Of a stretch of 64,000 bases of DNA, positions 34,901 through 44,699 are shown piece by piece. Numbering within the stretch: position 1 is the first letter of the stretch; the number at the start of each line of letters is the position of its first letter. The notes beneath the pieces are model-generated. The model was not told the DNA's origin and did not search any database. It worked only from the letters and a program-made list of their open reading frames with translations. The position numbers and the translations under genes are program-made. The stretch lies in contig NC_090290.1 in the NCBI RefSeq assembly GCF_037392515.1, positions 32,571,753 through 32,635,752 on the forward strand. The letters are read 5' to 3'. Source of the stretch: Haliotis asinina. Lineage: Eukaryota > Mollusca > Gastropoda > Lepetellida > Haliotidae.

Positions 34901-37900
34901 TGCGTCCAGGGTATAGTGGAGACTTATCGGAACGTATACCCTGGAGATATCGAGGATGCCCACATGCCAACTGGCTATGTTATCTTGAGAGAATACTATA
35001 TATATCCTATCTGGGAAGAAAAAGCAACAAATTGTTATTCACAGGCAACTATTAAAATTCTGTTGTGCTAATCAGAAAAATCTAAAACCAGAAAATGAAA
35101 TCATGTTAAGACCTGATCTGTCCTAACAGCTGCAACTAGTCATATCAAGTGCCATAGTTGTTAGCACCTGCAATTTACAGAGAAAGTGTAACCCAAAATT
35201 TAACATATATTGCATTTGACCATTTTCTGATGTTTGATGAGTTTATGAGATCTGCATGATCTGGTTTACAGACTACACACAGGTTTGTCACTGCTTGTAT
35301 CTGGTTGCTTACCCTTCTTGCTAACTTGACACTTATGTCTGAGATTGTTTAATTCATCCTCATGATCCTTCTTCTTCTCTGGAAATACGTAAAGAAGGAT
35401 TTGAGCTCACAACAAAAAACATGAACTACAGAAACTGCATTGTGATTTCAGTGGGAACAGATAAGTAACTTTCTGAATAAAATGAAAGTTTACCCTTATC
35501 CTGACTCATGTTTATTATGCTTATCTACACCCTCTGTGTGAAGATAGTGGAACACTTGAAATACCTTGAAGTTCTAACTGAAGCAGACATACAATACACT
35601 CACCCATCAAGAGCCTCCCTTTCCTGCCAATATGGTCATATGACCAGCCATCCTGGCCACACTCTCCTCATTTCAGTAGCCCAACTCAAGAATTACTGTG
35701 AATATAGCGCTGATAAGGGGTGGTTGGGAGGGCTTGGCATCACGAGTCAGGATAAGTATTAAATATCAGTCTTATTCAGAAAATTACATTGTTTTCCTGA
35801 TCATGACTCATGCTGATTATACTTCCAGAATCCGACGGACAGAAACAGTGGTGGGTCAGGCCACTCTAGATTCTGTTGACTTCCATATAAGTATATTCTG
35901 TACTTCCCCGTGGTCATGTTCTTCCAATATACATCTGTGCAATGGGAGGCGATCACATCCAGTCAAACTTGTCTTCTTTTGAAGCATTCGTTGACTGGAA
36001 CATGATATGTAGATATGATATATCAGCTGGCATCCCACTATAGTCCATTTTGAGTCAGAAACGGACCAATGAATTGCAACTTTTATCATTGTACAAAATT
36101 GCCACATAAATATAAATAGTACACGTTTATCATTTACAAATACCCAACAGCTTTCTTATATTTGAACATTTCTGGACTCCACCAAAAAAGTTGTTTAAGA
36201 AACTACAAGTATCATCATTGAAAACGCAAAAGTTTTTATCTGTCACAGCGGGGTGACACCACAGAAACGGAACATCCAGTCATGGCAGAGGACAATCTCA
36301 AAATCTATTTCGGGAGACCTGTTAGTTCCTTTTCTGACGTAGTGTCATAGTCACGACTTAAGGGATGACAAGTGGTGCCGCAGTTGCCTGTTGTACGCCA
36401 TACCAAGACCAGTAACCTTTTCAATGACGTTAGCTACCTTGTTGACACAGTTTTGCCAAGTTTCAGTCGTGATTTTGTTAAGGGATTCAATAACCAAAAC
36501 CTCTGTGTCACACAACCTAAAAGTTGTGTTTGATCTGGCAGCATCTCTTTTGACAATATCCCACATTATTTCAATGGGATTAAGGTCACAGGGATAGGGT
36601 GGAAATCGCCTAATATCATGACCCTTACTTTTTACGTAACTGTCAACTTTGTAGAAAGGTTCACCTTTGTGGGTTTTTATGATCTGAACCAATGCCATAC
36701 TGAATTGATTACAGCTATCATCTCTAGGTGGTTGATATGCTGAATGCATTCCTACTGTCATCTCGTTTAGGTGAGCACCCCGACCTTGTAGTAATGCATG
36801 TACTCAGGGATGGTTGTTGTAGACCAGCACTAGTAAATAGGTCCCTGCGGAGACATTTGATATGTGAGTCCACCATAGTAGATATGTAGTGGTAGAGGTG
36901 ACTTGTCTCATCATGCACTTGAATGCTGTCATCCAGGTTGAAGGCGTTGTGAAGTAGCCGCAGATATAGGTAAGTGACTATTGGTTTGGTGACACGAGTA
37001 AACAGCCATGGAGCCAAAAATATTCCAGATAGTAGAACCATCCATTGGTAGTGCTGACCGTTGAATAGGAAGTGCAGATATTTCCTGGGGTCCGGATGTC
37101 AGCTAGTTTGTCTTGTTGATCCCTGGCATACACAAAGATCGCTGGGTGTCTTGTGCGCGGTAGTGTTGCCTCTTGTGGGATCCTGTCGTAGGATGAGATC
37201 GTTGTTCAGAAGTCCCCAATTCCTCCAGTAGCAATGTACACATCAACCCACTCATCGAGGTTGTACACGAATGACAGGGGGTGGAAGGCTCCCGTTGTTC
37301 CAAATCTGAACTTCAGGGCTTTCCTCCTGTAGCACTCCTGGCAGTGTGTCCTGTTCCATGTGAGCACCTGTTTCCTCCAGTTGAGCGACAAAATGAGCCC
37401 TTGCTCAATGAACCCCCGAGAACTTTAACTTCTTGGAGTAACACTGAGAAGTCTGCTTGAAGACAGTAGTTAAAGTGTCGATCAACTTCATCATCATTAC
37501 TTCCTCAAGTCCCAAGTAACGGCTTGAGCAGCATCCTACCATTCTACCATTGGATACCTTGGATGCTGACCAGGGAGTTCTATACAAGGGTTTAGTAAAG
37601 CTGTCACCCCAAGATGACCCTGACAGTAGAGATTGTTGGCGAAATAAATTCAATCCTGCAGACATCGAGGGTAGATGCTCTGGAATGAATTGTTGATCCT
37701 TCTTCTAAGTCATAACTGCAGAGAGGATCATCCTTTCTTCATTCTCCAAGTTGTTGAACTTGGAGATGAGAGTCTCGTTGATAGTGGTTGTATTCAGCTG
37801 AGCCAGTCGCTAAGCCTTCACTTTGTAGGATCTACTGCGAGTCTCATTGATGAGCTTGTATGATGCGTCTACTTTGGGTGCTTTCATAAAGGGCACCTTA

Positions 37901-40900
37901 TCATGAAGTGAGAATCGACAAGCACTGAAGGCCAGGATGTGTTGTTACTGATACTTAGTCGCCGTGTGAAAGGCTGTAGACAAAGTTTCCAGGATGGTAG
38001 ATATCAGCTGAAACGTCAAAGGGTCAATTGTTACTCATCATACAGGTATGAGCCTCATTGGAGTCCTTCAATCTAGAGACAAAGTCCAAACTGTCATAAT
38101 CCTGATACAATCTCTGAGTCTGAGAAGAGGGCTTCCTTCAGTGATGGAGATCGATGATGACCATCTCTGTCCTTCTGCAAGTGGAGAACGATGTCCATGC
38201 AGCGGGTGTGAGCGTGGTCCTCCTGTCTACATGCATCCCTGGAACAACTACCATTCCGTGACTGCCTTCGCTCTTTTCTACATGTGTCTGTATCTGATGA
38301 AGATGTTACGCTCATTGAGAAGGATGATCTCATCACAGAAAGACTTTTCAGTGGAGTGTTGTTTCAGCACAGGTCTAGTAGTTGAACACTTAGTCTTTGA
38401 CAAAGACGCCTTCAACTTCTCAGGTTGAGATGATCACGATTCTGATGGCGTTCTGTTCTGAGATCTAGATGAAGACCCAATGGTATCTCGACCATGCTCC
38501 TGGAGTACGTCTGGTTGATCACAAAAATTACAAATGTCAGCTGTTAACAACATGCAGATACAAGACACAGAATCAACCAACTTAGACATGACTAGCGAGA
38601 GCCTATGCTGTTTGTCCTTCGCATGCCTTTGAGCAGAATATAAATATAGTGCAAATTCTGAATCAGCTAAATTCTTGCAAAGTTCACAGCAAACACTGGA
38701 AGAACAAACAGGTTTGCATGCGAAGGACAAACACTGAAACAGCATAGGCTCTCGCTAGTCATGTCGAAGTCATTGGTCATTGTCATTGTCATCAGGCAAT
38801 TAAGGAGAGAGTGGCAAGCATGGCTTGTTCATCTGCTTGAATTAGAAAGGGACTTTAGGGGATATCAAGTGTTCTATCTTCGCATAAAGGGAGGAGATAA
38901 GCATAATAAGCATCAGGAAAAGGAAAAATGTAAATCAGTAAGTATTGTCCTTGAACCATGCCAGAAATACTGGTATAATTGAGACAATCAGTGGCCTAAG
39001 AGAAATTCCCTTTAAGCATATTCTCTATTTGAAGCAATATGATTTATCATGTGATCTTGTTGCACTGATAGAGAATTGACACCATAGCAAAAGATAAAAG
39101 ATGATATATTCCATGTGAAAAGTCACAATGGTAACTATGGCAAGATTATGTTTTGTATCTTAAATCCTTTTCCTAAATTTGTTGGTTTGTTAACAGTAAT
39201 AACGTGTTCTGAAGGATACAAAGAGTCCTTGGACATCAACTTGGTTAGACTGATCACCTACTGCCAGCAAACACATCACAGGGTTCGCACATTTTTGTGA
39301 AAACAATTCTGTGATATTTGCAGAAAAGTAATGCTTTTCATACACACAACAATATATATCCTTGGATATTTTGATATCTTTAAACATATAGTACTGTGTC
39401 TGACATATGTCAATATCATAAATGTCCCATCCCCTTACAGCTGTCAATTTACTTCTCTCTCTAGTTTATATCAACATCATTATACCTTCCTGTTTCAATA
39501 CATAAGTTATGGGAATAGAACTGAAATCTAGACAAATATTTTGTATAAATGCAGGAATTTATTATTGAAGATAATATTTTAAAGTGAAAATGTCAATAAT
39601 ATGTTTATACAATCTACCCTCAGTAAAACTCATCCTTGATATCTCCAGGGCATACATTCCGATGAATCTCCACTATACCCTGGATGCATCTATGGCTCAG
39701 CCCAATGAATTTATTACCTCCCTTGGTTGGCTTTTTAGCCAATCAGGTGCCTACACAGGGAAGTTGAGTGCAGCAATCACAAATCACTTTCGCTTTTTGA
39801 ATTATCTAACTGATTAAATATGGCAACAGAAGCCATGCGGAAGTTTTCTGGAAGAGATGGAAGAGGTTCTTGCATATATGTTGTTAAAGTTTCAGACCTG
39901 TCAATTTGTGTGTATGATTTCCCCAAAATATCAGCCAAACCTTCACAGCTGTGACTCTTTGTTGACACTGGCAAGCTCAGTTGTAACAGTGGCTTAGCTG
40001 ACTGTCTACTGTGAGAATGCAGAGCCAGCAAAGGGAGGTAATAACATTATCAGGCTGACCCGTAGAGGCATCCAGGGTATAGTAAAGATTCATCAGAAAT
40101 TATGCCCTGGAGATACATGTATCAAGGATGACTTCCAATAAACTGGAAGCATGATCAGTGAGTCTTTGTTCAATGATAGGCAGACAAGATACATTCAAGA
40201 ACAAGAGTTCTCTGAATATACCTAACCTGAAAGGCCCATTTGTTTCCAACTTGTCATATATATATTCATAACACACACGTAGAATATAGTTATCAGTTCC
40301 TAGCAGCTTACTCCAGTACTTGATAATATTGAAGATATGTTGGCAGTGCAAGGATAACGACCAAGTTCGGTATATACTATACAACTACAAGTTGATTTTT
40401 GGATACCAAATCACTGCTTTCAATGATACAAATGTAATTTTTTTATATTTTCAACCTTAAGAGAGCCCCATAGCTGAGACACATAACACAAGACACTTCC
40501 AACACAGCACTCAAAAACAGACAACATTGTTGTATCGTGTGTTATCATTAACAGCACATGTGTCCTTTCTATCTCGATATTATAACAATTAACTACCAGG
40601 CTTCTCAGTAATCCATTTACAGTGTATGAAACGCCTTCAAAATGACAGGAGGCCCACGGGGCTGATAACTTAAAAATGTTGCCGGCCCAGTTAACATGCA
40701 ACCAGCTCTGTATAACTATAGGATTAAATAAAGGAAACTGGGATATGTAAACTTAAACATGTGCCAAAGCGAATTTAATAAAACCATGACTTGGTGGTCA
40801 CAGTTTATTCATTTAGTGTAACTGCCATCAAGAAAGAACATCATTATTTACTGGCTGAAAGCATTCACTAGACCAGTCACATTTAGTGTTAGATAAATGG

Positions 40901-41699
40901 GTAGGTTGGTCTGTGGAAGTTACAGTTTGATTGATAATGAACTATATAGACATCAACTAGTTACCACAACTGTAAATCCTTTTTGAAAAATTCCTGTTGT
41001 CAATGACATGGTCAAATATGTAGCCTTGGAAAATGTATTGGCACACAGGGACGGCTATAAAGTAAAGTTGTAAGCCCACCATGTATCCAGCAAGCAGCGG
41101 GCCACCAGGCAGACGCTATTTCATACACTGCCATTTACATCAGCATAAAAACTGATCTTGGTTTAAGAATTGACTCTGAAATCTCATAAAGTAAAGAAGT
41201 TAATAATATACGCATTGAGTGTAGTGTAACTAACCAGTTTCAGTGTCTGAAGTGATCATGTGATGTCATTTCATTGATGTCATTTCAGTAGTTAAACATC
41301 TTGAGACTGAAACACATACATTGAGCATAGGCTGCTTAAGCAATAACGCAGTCACATTGTCGATAATGTTTCGAACCATTTACAGAAACATGTCTTGCAT
41401 TTGATTTTGTATCAGGAATTCAAGTTAACCTGAAACACTTGACCATGAAGAAATTTCATTAGAGGATATGCTCTAAAACGCATAAAAATTTCACAAAATC
41501 CCACTTTAAATAGTTGGCATTGTACAAGTAATAAATCCCAGATAATTGACAAACCAAGTGAATCCTGAAGGAGTTTGTTGGAAGTTAGAGCAAGATCTTG
41601 TGTAAGCTGTCGTAGTTCATCTCCCGTCCAGTGGTTGAACTTCTCCCTGGCTTCCTGCAGCTTGGAACGAAACGTCTCTACTTCTTGCTGGTAATCCAT
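31806..41699 (-). CDS. SPC25: SPC25 kinetochore protein, complete coding region, six coding exons
   Basis: SPC25 is a subunit of the NDC80 complex, which anchors spindle microtubules to kinetochores. Its N-terminal part is coiled coil with SPC24/NDC80/NUF2 and its C-terminal part is an RWD domain. Coding exons in transcription order: 41699-41555, 35378-35313, 34334-34188, 32750-32646, 32507-32412 and 31930-31806, totalling 684 nt or 227 aa plus TGA (human protein 224 aa). All five introns are phase 1. Residues 1-150 are heptad-rich (EVETFRSKLQEAREKFNHW, VQELKTELNRLNEESDERL). The RWD part includes FQDRLGLKFKK, LQVVFTCVDDKDPDARFYFY and NNFRSFVIAVRKAF near the end, matching the vertebrate NNFSAFLANVRKAF region. 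Introns are large and transposon-filled. Confidence 0.95.
32412..32507 (-). CDS. SPC25: SPC25 coding exon 5
   Basis: 96 nt; acceptor TCGTTTGACAG, donor ATAG|GTGAGT. Encodes RLQVVFTCVDDKDPDARFYF and YVQINQGQYI, beta strands of the RWD fold. Confidence 0.95.
   Translation of the reverse strand: MVVSRWCSLVLMTKIQMPASTSMCRLTRDST
32646..32750 (-). CDS. SPC25: SPC25 coding exon 4
   Basis: 105 nt; acceptor AAATATTTACAG, donor TCAG|GTAATT. Encodes LSAQEKAISDKLTELERAAA and MFQDRLGLKFKKTS, the end of the coiled coil leading into the RWD domain. Confidence 0.95.
33030..33270 (-). mobile_element. SINE, long form, in SPC25 intron
   Basis: Plus-strand text TTTAGTTTTATGCCACACTC, AGCAATATTCCAGCTATAAG, CTAGACCAGACAATCCACTG, GTCGCCTCTTACGACAAGCA and GGCTTATTCTAC is the reverse complement of the long SINE at 6306-6565. 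Confidence 0.88.
34030..34140. repeat. Two-copy direct repeat in SPC25 intron
   Basis: TGCAGGTGTAACCAGCAATT ... ACACCTGATCAGTGG near 34,030-34,070 recurs about 72 bases later with three to four changes (34,102-34,140). Confidence 0.8.
34188..34334 (-). CDS. SPC25: SPC25 coding exon 3
   Basis: 147 nt; acceptor TTGAATGTTTCAG, donor CAGT|GTAAGA. Encodes LNEHIAKVQELKTELNRLNE and ERLEQHRLMEQEVLSVGEDI, pure coiled coil. A donor two bases earlier (CA|GTGTAA) would break the frame. Confidence 0.94.
34390..34491 (+). mobile_element. SINE fragment next to MITE
   Basis: TTTAATTCCCCGCATGGGTA, CAATGTGTGAAGTCCATTTC, CATGATATTGTTGGAATATT and TGTAAAACTAAACCCAC. The CTCACTC tail is missing and the MITE begins within five bases, suggesting insertion near the SINE end. 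Confidence 0.85.
34496..34958 (+). mobile_element. MITE family copy 1 (long TIRs, TCTCCAGGGTATA)
   Basis: Left end CATCCTCGTTATCTCCAGGG, right end CCCTGGAGATATCGAGGATG, inverted relative to each other. The right TIR continues through TATAGTGGAGACTTATCGG-like bases. The left TIR has an internal deletion and jumps to TTTATAAATTTATTACCTCCC. The internal part matches copy 2 at 39,631-40,130 in the same orientation, through CAATCAGGTGTCTACGCTGG, TTTTTTGAATTATCTAACC, TTCAGACCTGTCAATTTGT and GCCAGCAAAGGGAGGTAATA. No coding capacity. Confidence 0.9.
35313..35378 (-). CDS. SPC25: SPC25 coding exon 2
   Basis: 66 nt; acceptor ACGTATTTCCAG, donor AAGG|GTAAGC. Encodes KKKDHEDELNNLRHKCQVSK. Confidence 0.93.
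35400..36345. other. SPC25 intron, no recognisable element
   Basis: Two short direct repeats (ACTCATG...GATTATAC-type words near 35,505 and 35,805). No exon seen. Confidence 0.3.
36351..36840 (-). mobile_element. IS630/Tc1-mariner-type transposase relic, C-terminal part
   Basis: Minus-strand product contains KGHDIRRFPPYPCDLNPIEI followed by MWDIVKRDAARSNTTF and TTETWQNCVNKVANVIEKV. This is the DDE-superfamily C-terminal block with the catalytic Glu in NPIE. Upstream, in a shifted frame, LVYNNHP..HALLQGR corresponds to the mutated second-Asp block (VLDNAPYH). About 136 residues are continuously open, but the N-terminal half is missing, so the copy is dead. It lies in an SPC25 intron. Confidence 0.82.
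36840..38745 (-). mobile_element. DIRS-like retroelement relic, gag-like and RT parts
   Basis: Minus-strand frames at 37,120-36,850 give RKYLHFLFNGQHYQWMVLLS then GIFLAPWLFTRVTKPIVTYL and NLDDSI. This is the RT palm of DIRS-like elements (RKYLRFLF.G..YQ...L..GL..AP..FT...KP...YL ... YLDD). Toward 38,745 a Cys-rich gag-like frame begins (CELCKNLADSEFALYLYSAQ, ICNFCDQPDVLQ). Frames are interrupted. It is the third DIRS-like relic of the window, here in the SPC25 intron and abutting the IS630 relic. Confidence 0.72.
38583..38764. repeat. Inverted repeat, ~45-bp arms
   Basis: GACATGACTAGCGAGAGCCT followed by ATGCTGTTTGTCCTTCGCATGC at 38,586-38,627 is matched by its reverse complement at 38,715-38,764. 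The second arm carries 8 extra bases (CAGTGTTT-like) in the middle. The arms are otherwise essentially identical and enclose about 87 bases. It lies at the start of the gag-like part of the DIRS-like relic. Confidence 0.88.
38770..39625. other. SPC25 intron, nothing recognised
   Basis: AT-rich, short chance frames only. Confidence 0.3.
39631..40130 (+). mobile_element. MITE family copy 2 (long TIRs)
   Basis: Left end CATCCTTGATATCTCCAGGG, right end CCCTGGAGATACATGTATCAAGGATG. The TIRs extend about 65 bp inward (CTCCACTATACCCTGGATGC against GCATCCAGGGTATAGTAAAG). The right TIR has a short ACATGT insertion. Internal sequence matches copy 1 at 34,496-34,958. No coding capacity. Confidence 0.9.
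40140..41550. other. SPC25 first coding intron, nothing recognised
   Basis: No additional coding exon is needed: the exons on either side join in frame and the protein length already matches the family. Only chance frames are seen. Confidence 0.35.
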
Positions 41700-41737
41700 T
41701 GTGTTGTTCAGCTACTCGTCCACACTGCCTGGAACAT
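41555..41737 (-). CDS. SPC25: SPC25 first coding exon with 5'UTR and upstream ORF
   Basis: Exon 41737-41555; the coding part is 41699-41555 (48 codons plus one base). Acceptor TTCTCCCCTAG; donor CTTG|GTTTGT is unusually weak but required by the frame. The start is the ATG in CACAATGGATTACC. The exon itself begins with ATG, opening a 9-codon upstream ORF that ends in TGA eight bases before the true start. A further non-coding first exon must lie to the right; I could not place it. Confidence 0.92.
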
Positions 41738-41744
41738 CTAGGGG

Positions 41745-43250
41745 AGAAATGGCACATTAGTCCATAGGAAGTCTAGCTGATGCAGAATATTCTAATACCA
41801 TCATGTGTTATGAAACTGTCAGAAACTGTTTGGGCCATTATATTGTATTTTACAGACAACTACATACTCCAAGGTCAGCATAACAACTTACACAAGGAGT
41901 GCTCTATCAGAATGTAAACAGTTAAAATCATTTAATGGCAAGTCAACTGCACTACGGCACACACATTTAGATGATGAGGCTTTATTAGCAGTTATCAGAG
42001 TAGTCGACGTGGATGGAAGTCTTTCCATCTTCATAATCAATGACACATATCCCTGTTGCCAAACAGTGTAAAGCCAAGTGCCAAGCAAGGTTTTAATTCA
42101 CCTTGGGCATGGGGGTGACTTAATTTCTATCACTGCTTGTAGTTCCGCAGTGCATGATCCCATAGGCCACCATTTTAAAGGAGTTCATGGCACTGTACAC
42201 ATGTTGATTAAATTGTTGCCATTTGATAATGAGCAACACAAAATTATGTAGAAATTATGTGATTATGGGCAAGATAATTATGGAAATTCGGTCAAGTTGA
42301 AGAATACTTTTTGCATGGGTCTGTACCCTTGACTAAGAAATAATAAATATTTGCTTGAAGACAAATGTGGATATTCTGCATGTCTCTTCTCTTCTATTTG
42401 CAGTTAAGTGCCATTGTTGTTAACCACGACCCAAATGCTGTCCATTACAAAGCTTACAATGAGTAATGACAGTTTAGGTACGACTGTGTCATGGCCTTTA
42501 AAAATCACTAAAAGCAGTAAATATATAAATAGTTTGGCGAGTCGTTCAGTGTTCCTCCCATTCCCCCATCCCAAATAATAGTTCTTATAAACTAATACAT
42601 ACTAGAATTATTAACAACACCTAACAGAACATTTGCTAGAGGACTCACAAATATAACGAAATCTCTCAAAACTATGTACAGTATATAGAGTTGAACCATT
42701 TAGTATTACGTCTGTTAATCTGCGGAACAAAGAACATCGGAAAACAGGAGGGGCTCTTTCCTGCGGCTCAAGGTTGACTCATACGTTATATCCATACTAG
42801 AGGTAACTGCAACAGACTAACATGTTATTGCAGTGTTGCAGAAATTATTTTCATGAAATGAGTTCAGGATGGATTTTTGTAAAATTGGTAAGAGATCCGC
42901 TCGTATCCCCCACCTGAAATGTATTCAATTCGTTATGATTATTTCGAGGGGTTGGGGGTTAGGATTGGGGTAGGCTTTCAAAAAGAAAAGAACATCTAGA
43001 TTCTTAGGTTAAAAAGGGGGGTTACGAGCAGAAGTCCTTCCTGGAAAAGAACCTTATAAATGGAACTTTTCTATCATGTCAATGCCCCCTTGTGACCTGG
43101 TATTGTCACAGGAATAGATTCCATTACTTTAGTACAGGCATAGATATATTATGCTCACATTTTTTGTCAATTTTGACAGCCAACGACTTCGCACTTGAAA
43201 ATGGCGCTCCTGTATACCGGATGTACATAACCTATGACGTTTGCACAGGC
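41745..43250. other. Region upstream of SPC25, unassigned
   Basis: Should contain or precede the SPC25 promoter and non-coding exon. I see no clear TATA or CpG-type promoter, and no other gene. Confidence 0.3.
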
Positions 43251-43258
43251 TCCCAATT

Positions 43259-43331
43259 ATGCTGGGTCCCGTCTCGCATATCGAAAGCTTGCGCGCAAGA
43301 TGAATCGCGCAATGGAAGTCGGGGACCAGCT
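43259..43331. repeat. GC-rich hairpin element, copy 1
   Basis: GCTGGGTCCCGTCTCGCATA ... CGCGCAATGGAAGTCGGGGACCAGC. The ends are imperfect inverted repeats. A second copy with the same ends and similar middle lies at 61,111-61,166. Much more GC-rich than its surroundings. Confidence 0.7.
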
Positions 43332-43339
43332 TAGTGTCT

Positions 43340-43985
43340 GATACGGCAAAGGCTTTCGTGGACGTTTCTGACCAGGGTCTGTCGTATACTCCATACAGCG
43401 ATACTGCCGATGGACGTTGTACGAAGTTTAGGACGACATGATTCGTGCGGTCTTTCAAATCCTGTGTATCAGGCCGTACTCTCTGTTTGACTGAAAAGAA
43501 GCATTGTTGGATTTAATGTGAACACCTCATAGTCTGCCCGTCTATCCGTAATCATTTCGTTTTTGGAGCACAACTGGACACAACAATATTTTTCAACAGA
43601 AAATGTTTGACCAGGGACAATCTTCAACCTGTAACTGGAGTCTGAACATGTGAAATAAAAACCCAAAGTGGTGCCGGTTGGATTGTTTATTCGGTAAGGG
43701 AACCACCGGCCCTTATACACATAAGTGATGGAATGAAGTCAGAGTATAATTGTACAGAGATGTGAACACAAGATCAGCTGGAGACAAAATATTTCATACG
43801 TTTTTCATAACTGAAATATACATCTAGGAATGTTGTTTATAACGGTATTAATTTGAGAAGTGAATAGTAGAGCAAGCTTGTTTGCAGAAGGATATACATG
43901 ATGAATACGTGGTATGAGCGATGCTCTCAGACAGGGAGGCTATCTTTCCTGGAAAACCGCAGGGCAAGCCGTTTTCGCATTTATT
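43340..43985. other. Non-coding stretch
   Basis: No recognisable gene or element. Confidence 0.3.
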
Positions 43986-43987
43986 AA

Positions 43988-44360
43988 GAAGTAAAGATAT
44001 CTTCAATTGTTCCATTGTATTATATTTAAAGATATCAATAATGCTTTAAAGACATCAGAAGAGGATTGAAGATTTTTTTATTTCTCGTATCCAAAATAAA
44101 ATTACTGAATTATATTATCTCAAAATGTTACATAGAGACATCTAGAACATATTTCGTGACATCTCGAAATGTGTTTTAAGATGTCTATAAAACAAATACA
44201 ATCGTTGTGTACATACTTGTATTATAAGTTAACTGAAGATATCTTGAATTCTGTTTATTTCAGACACTGTCAATTAGAGATATATTTACGTCGATAATAG
44301 AAATCTTCAATTCTTGCTATTTACTGATATCTAAAACCAATGGTATCAGCAATAAATTTG
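43988..44360. repeat. Degenerate AAGATATC/AGATGTC-rich region
   Basis: Many copies of AAGATATCTTGAATT-, GACATCTCGAAATG- and TTAAAGATATC-like words at irregular spacing, as in old decayed satellites. No clear unit length. Confidence 0.5.
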
Positions 44361-44484
44361 AAGGTGTCTTCAAATCAATTATTGATATATGCAATACAAA
44401 TAAAGGAAGAATGGCAAACGAATTTATTTCAGCCCCAAAAAGCGCGGGAAACAATTTCAATATATTTTCAAATACCTTCTGCTA

Positions 44485-44510
44485 CATGTCCGGAAACTTC
44501 CGGTTCGGAA
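44485..44510. promoter_or_regulatory. Possible CpG-type promoter element with ETS-like sites
   Basis: CCGGAAACTTCCGGTTCGGAA contains two overlapping ETS-like CCGGAA/TTCCGG cores immediately upstream of ATGGCC. Local composition is GC-richer than the flanks. No transcript direction can be fixed; it could serve the short frame at 44,511 or a minus-strand transcript. Confidence 0.25.
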
Positions 44511-44654
44511 ATGGCCGGTAACCATGTACAACTCGCGCAGGAACTCGTCTCCACGGGAAACCAAGCAATTCGAAGATTTGAGGAGACTGAGAGCAGTGGA
44601 CATAAATTCAGCGTTTTCAGTGACGAATATGAATTGTGCAGTTTTATATTTTGA
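44511..44654 (+). CDS. Possible short ORF or first exon, unrecognised
   Basis: ATG in GGAAATGGCCGG opens 47 codons beginning MAGNHVQLAQELVSTGNQAI and ending with TGA at 44,654; ATTAAA follows within 30 bases. Codon content over the first 35 residues looks protein-like (acidic, helical) and the start sits behind a GC-rich ETS-like segment. I recognise no family, and it may be chance. Confidence 0.2.
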   Translation: MAGNHVQLAQELVSTGNQAIRRFEETESSGHKFSVFSDEYELCSFIF

Positions 44655-44699
44655 AATATGTACATATTTTTTAAATTAAAGTTTATGAAGATTATATTG

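Noticed and set aside
35400-41550. Missing SPC25 exon in the large introns
   Set aside because: The six exons join in frame to 227 aa, matching the family length, with coiled coil and RWD domain complete.
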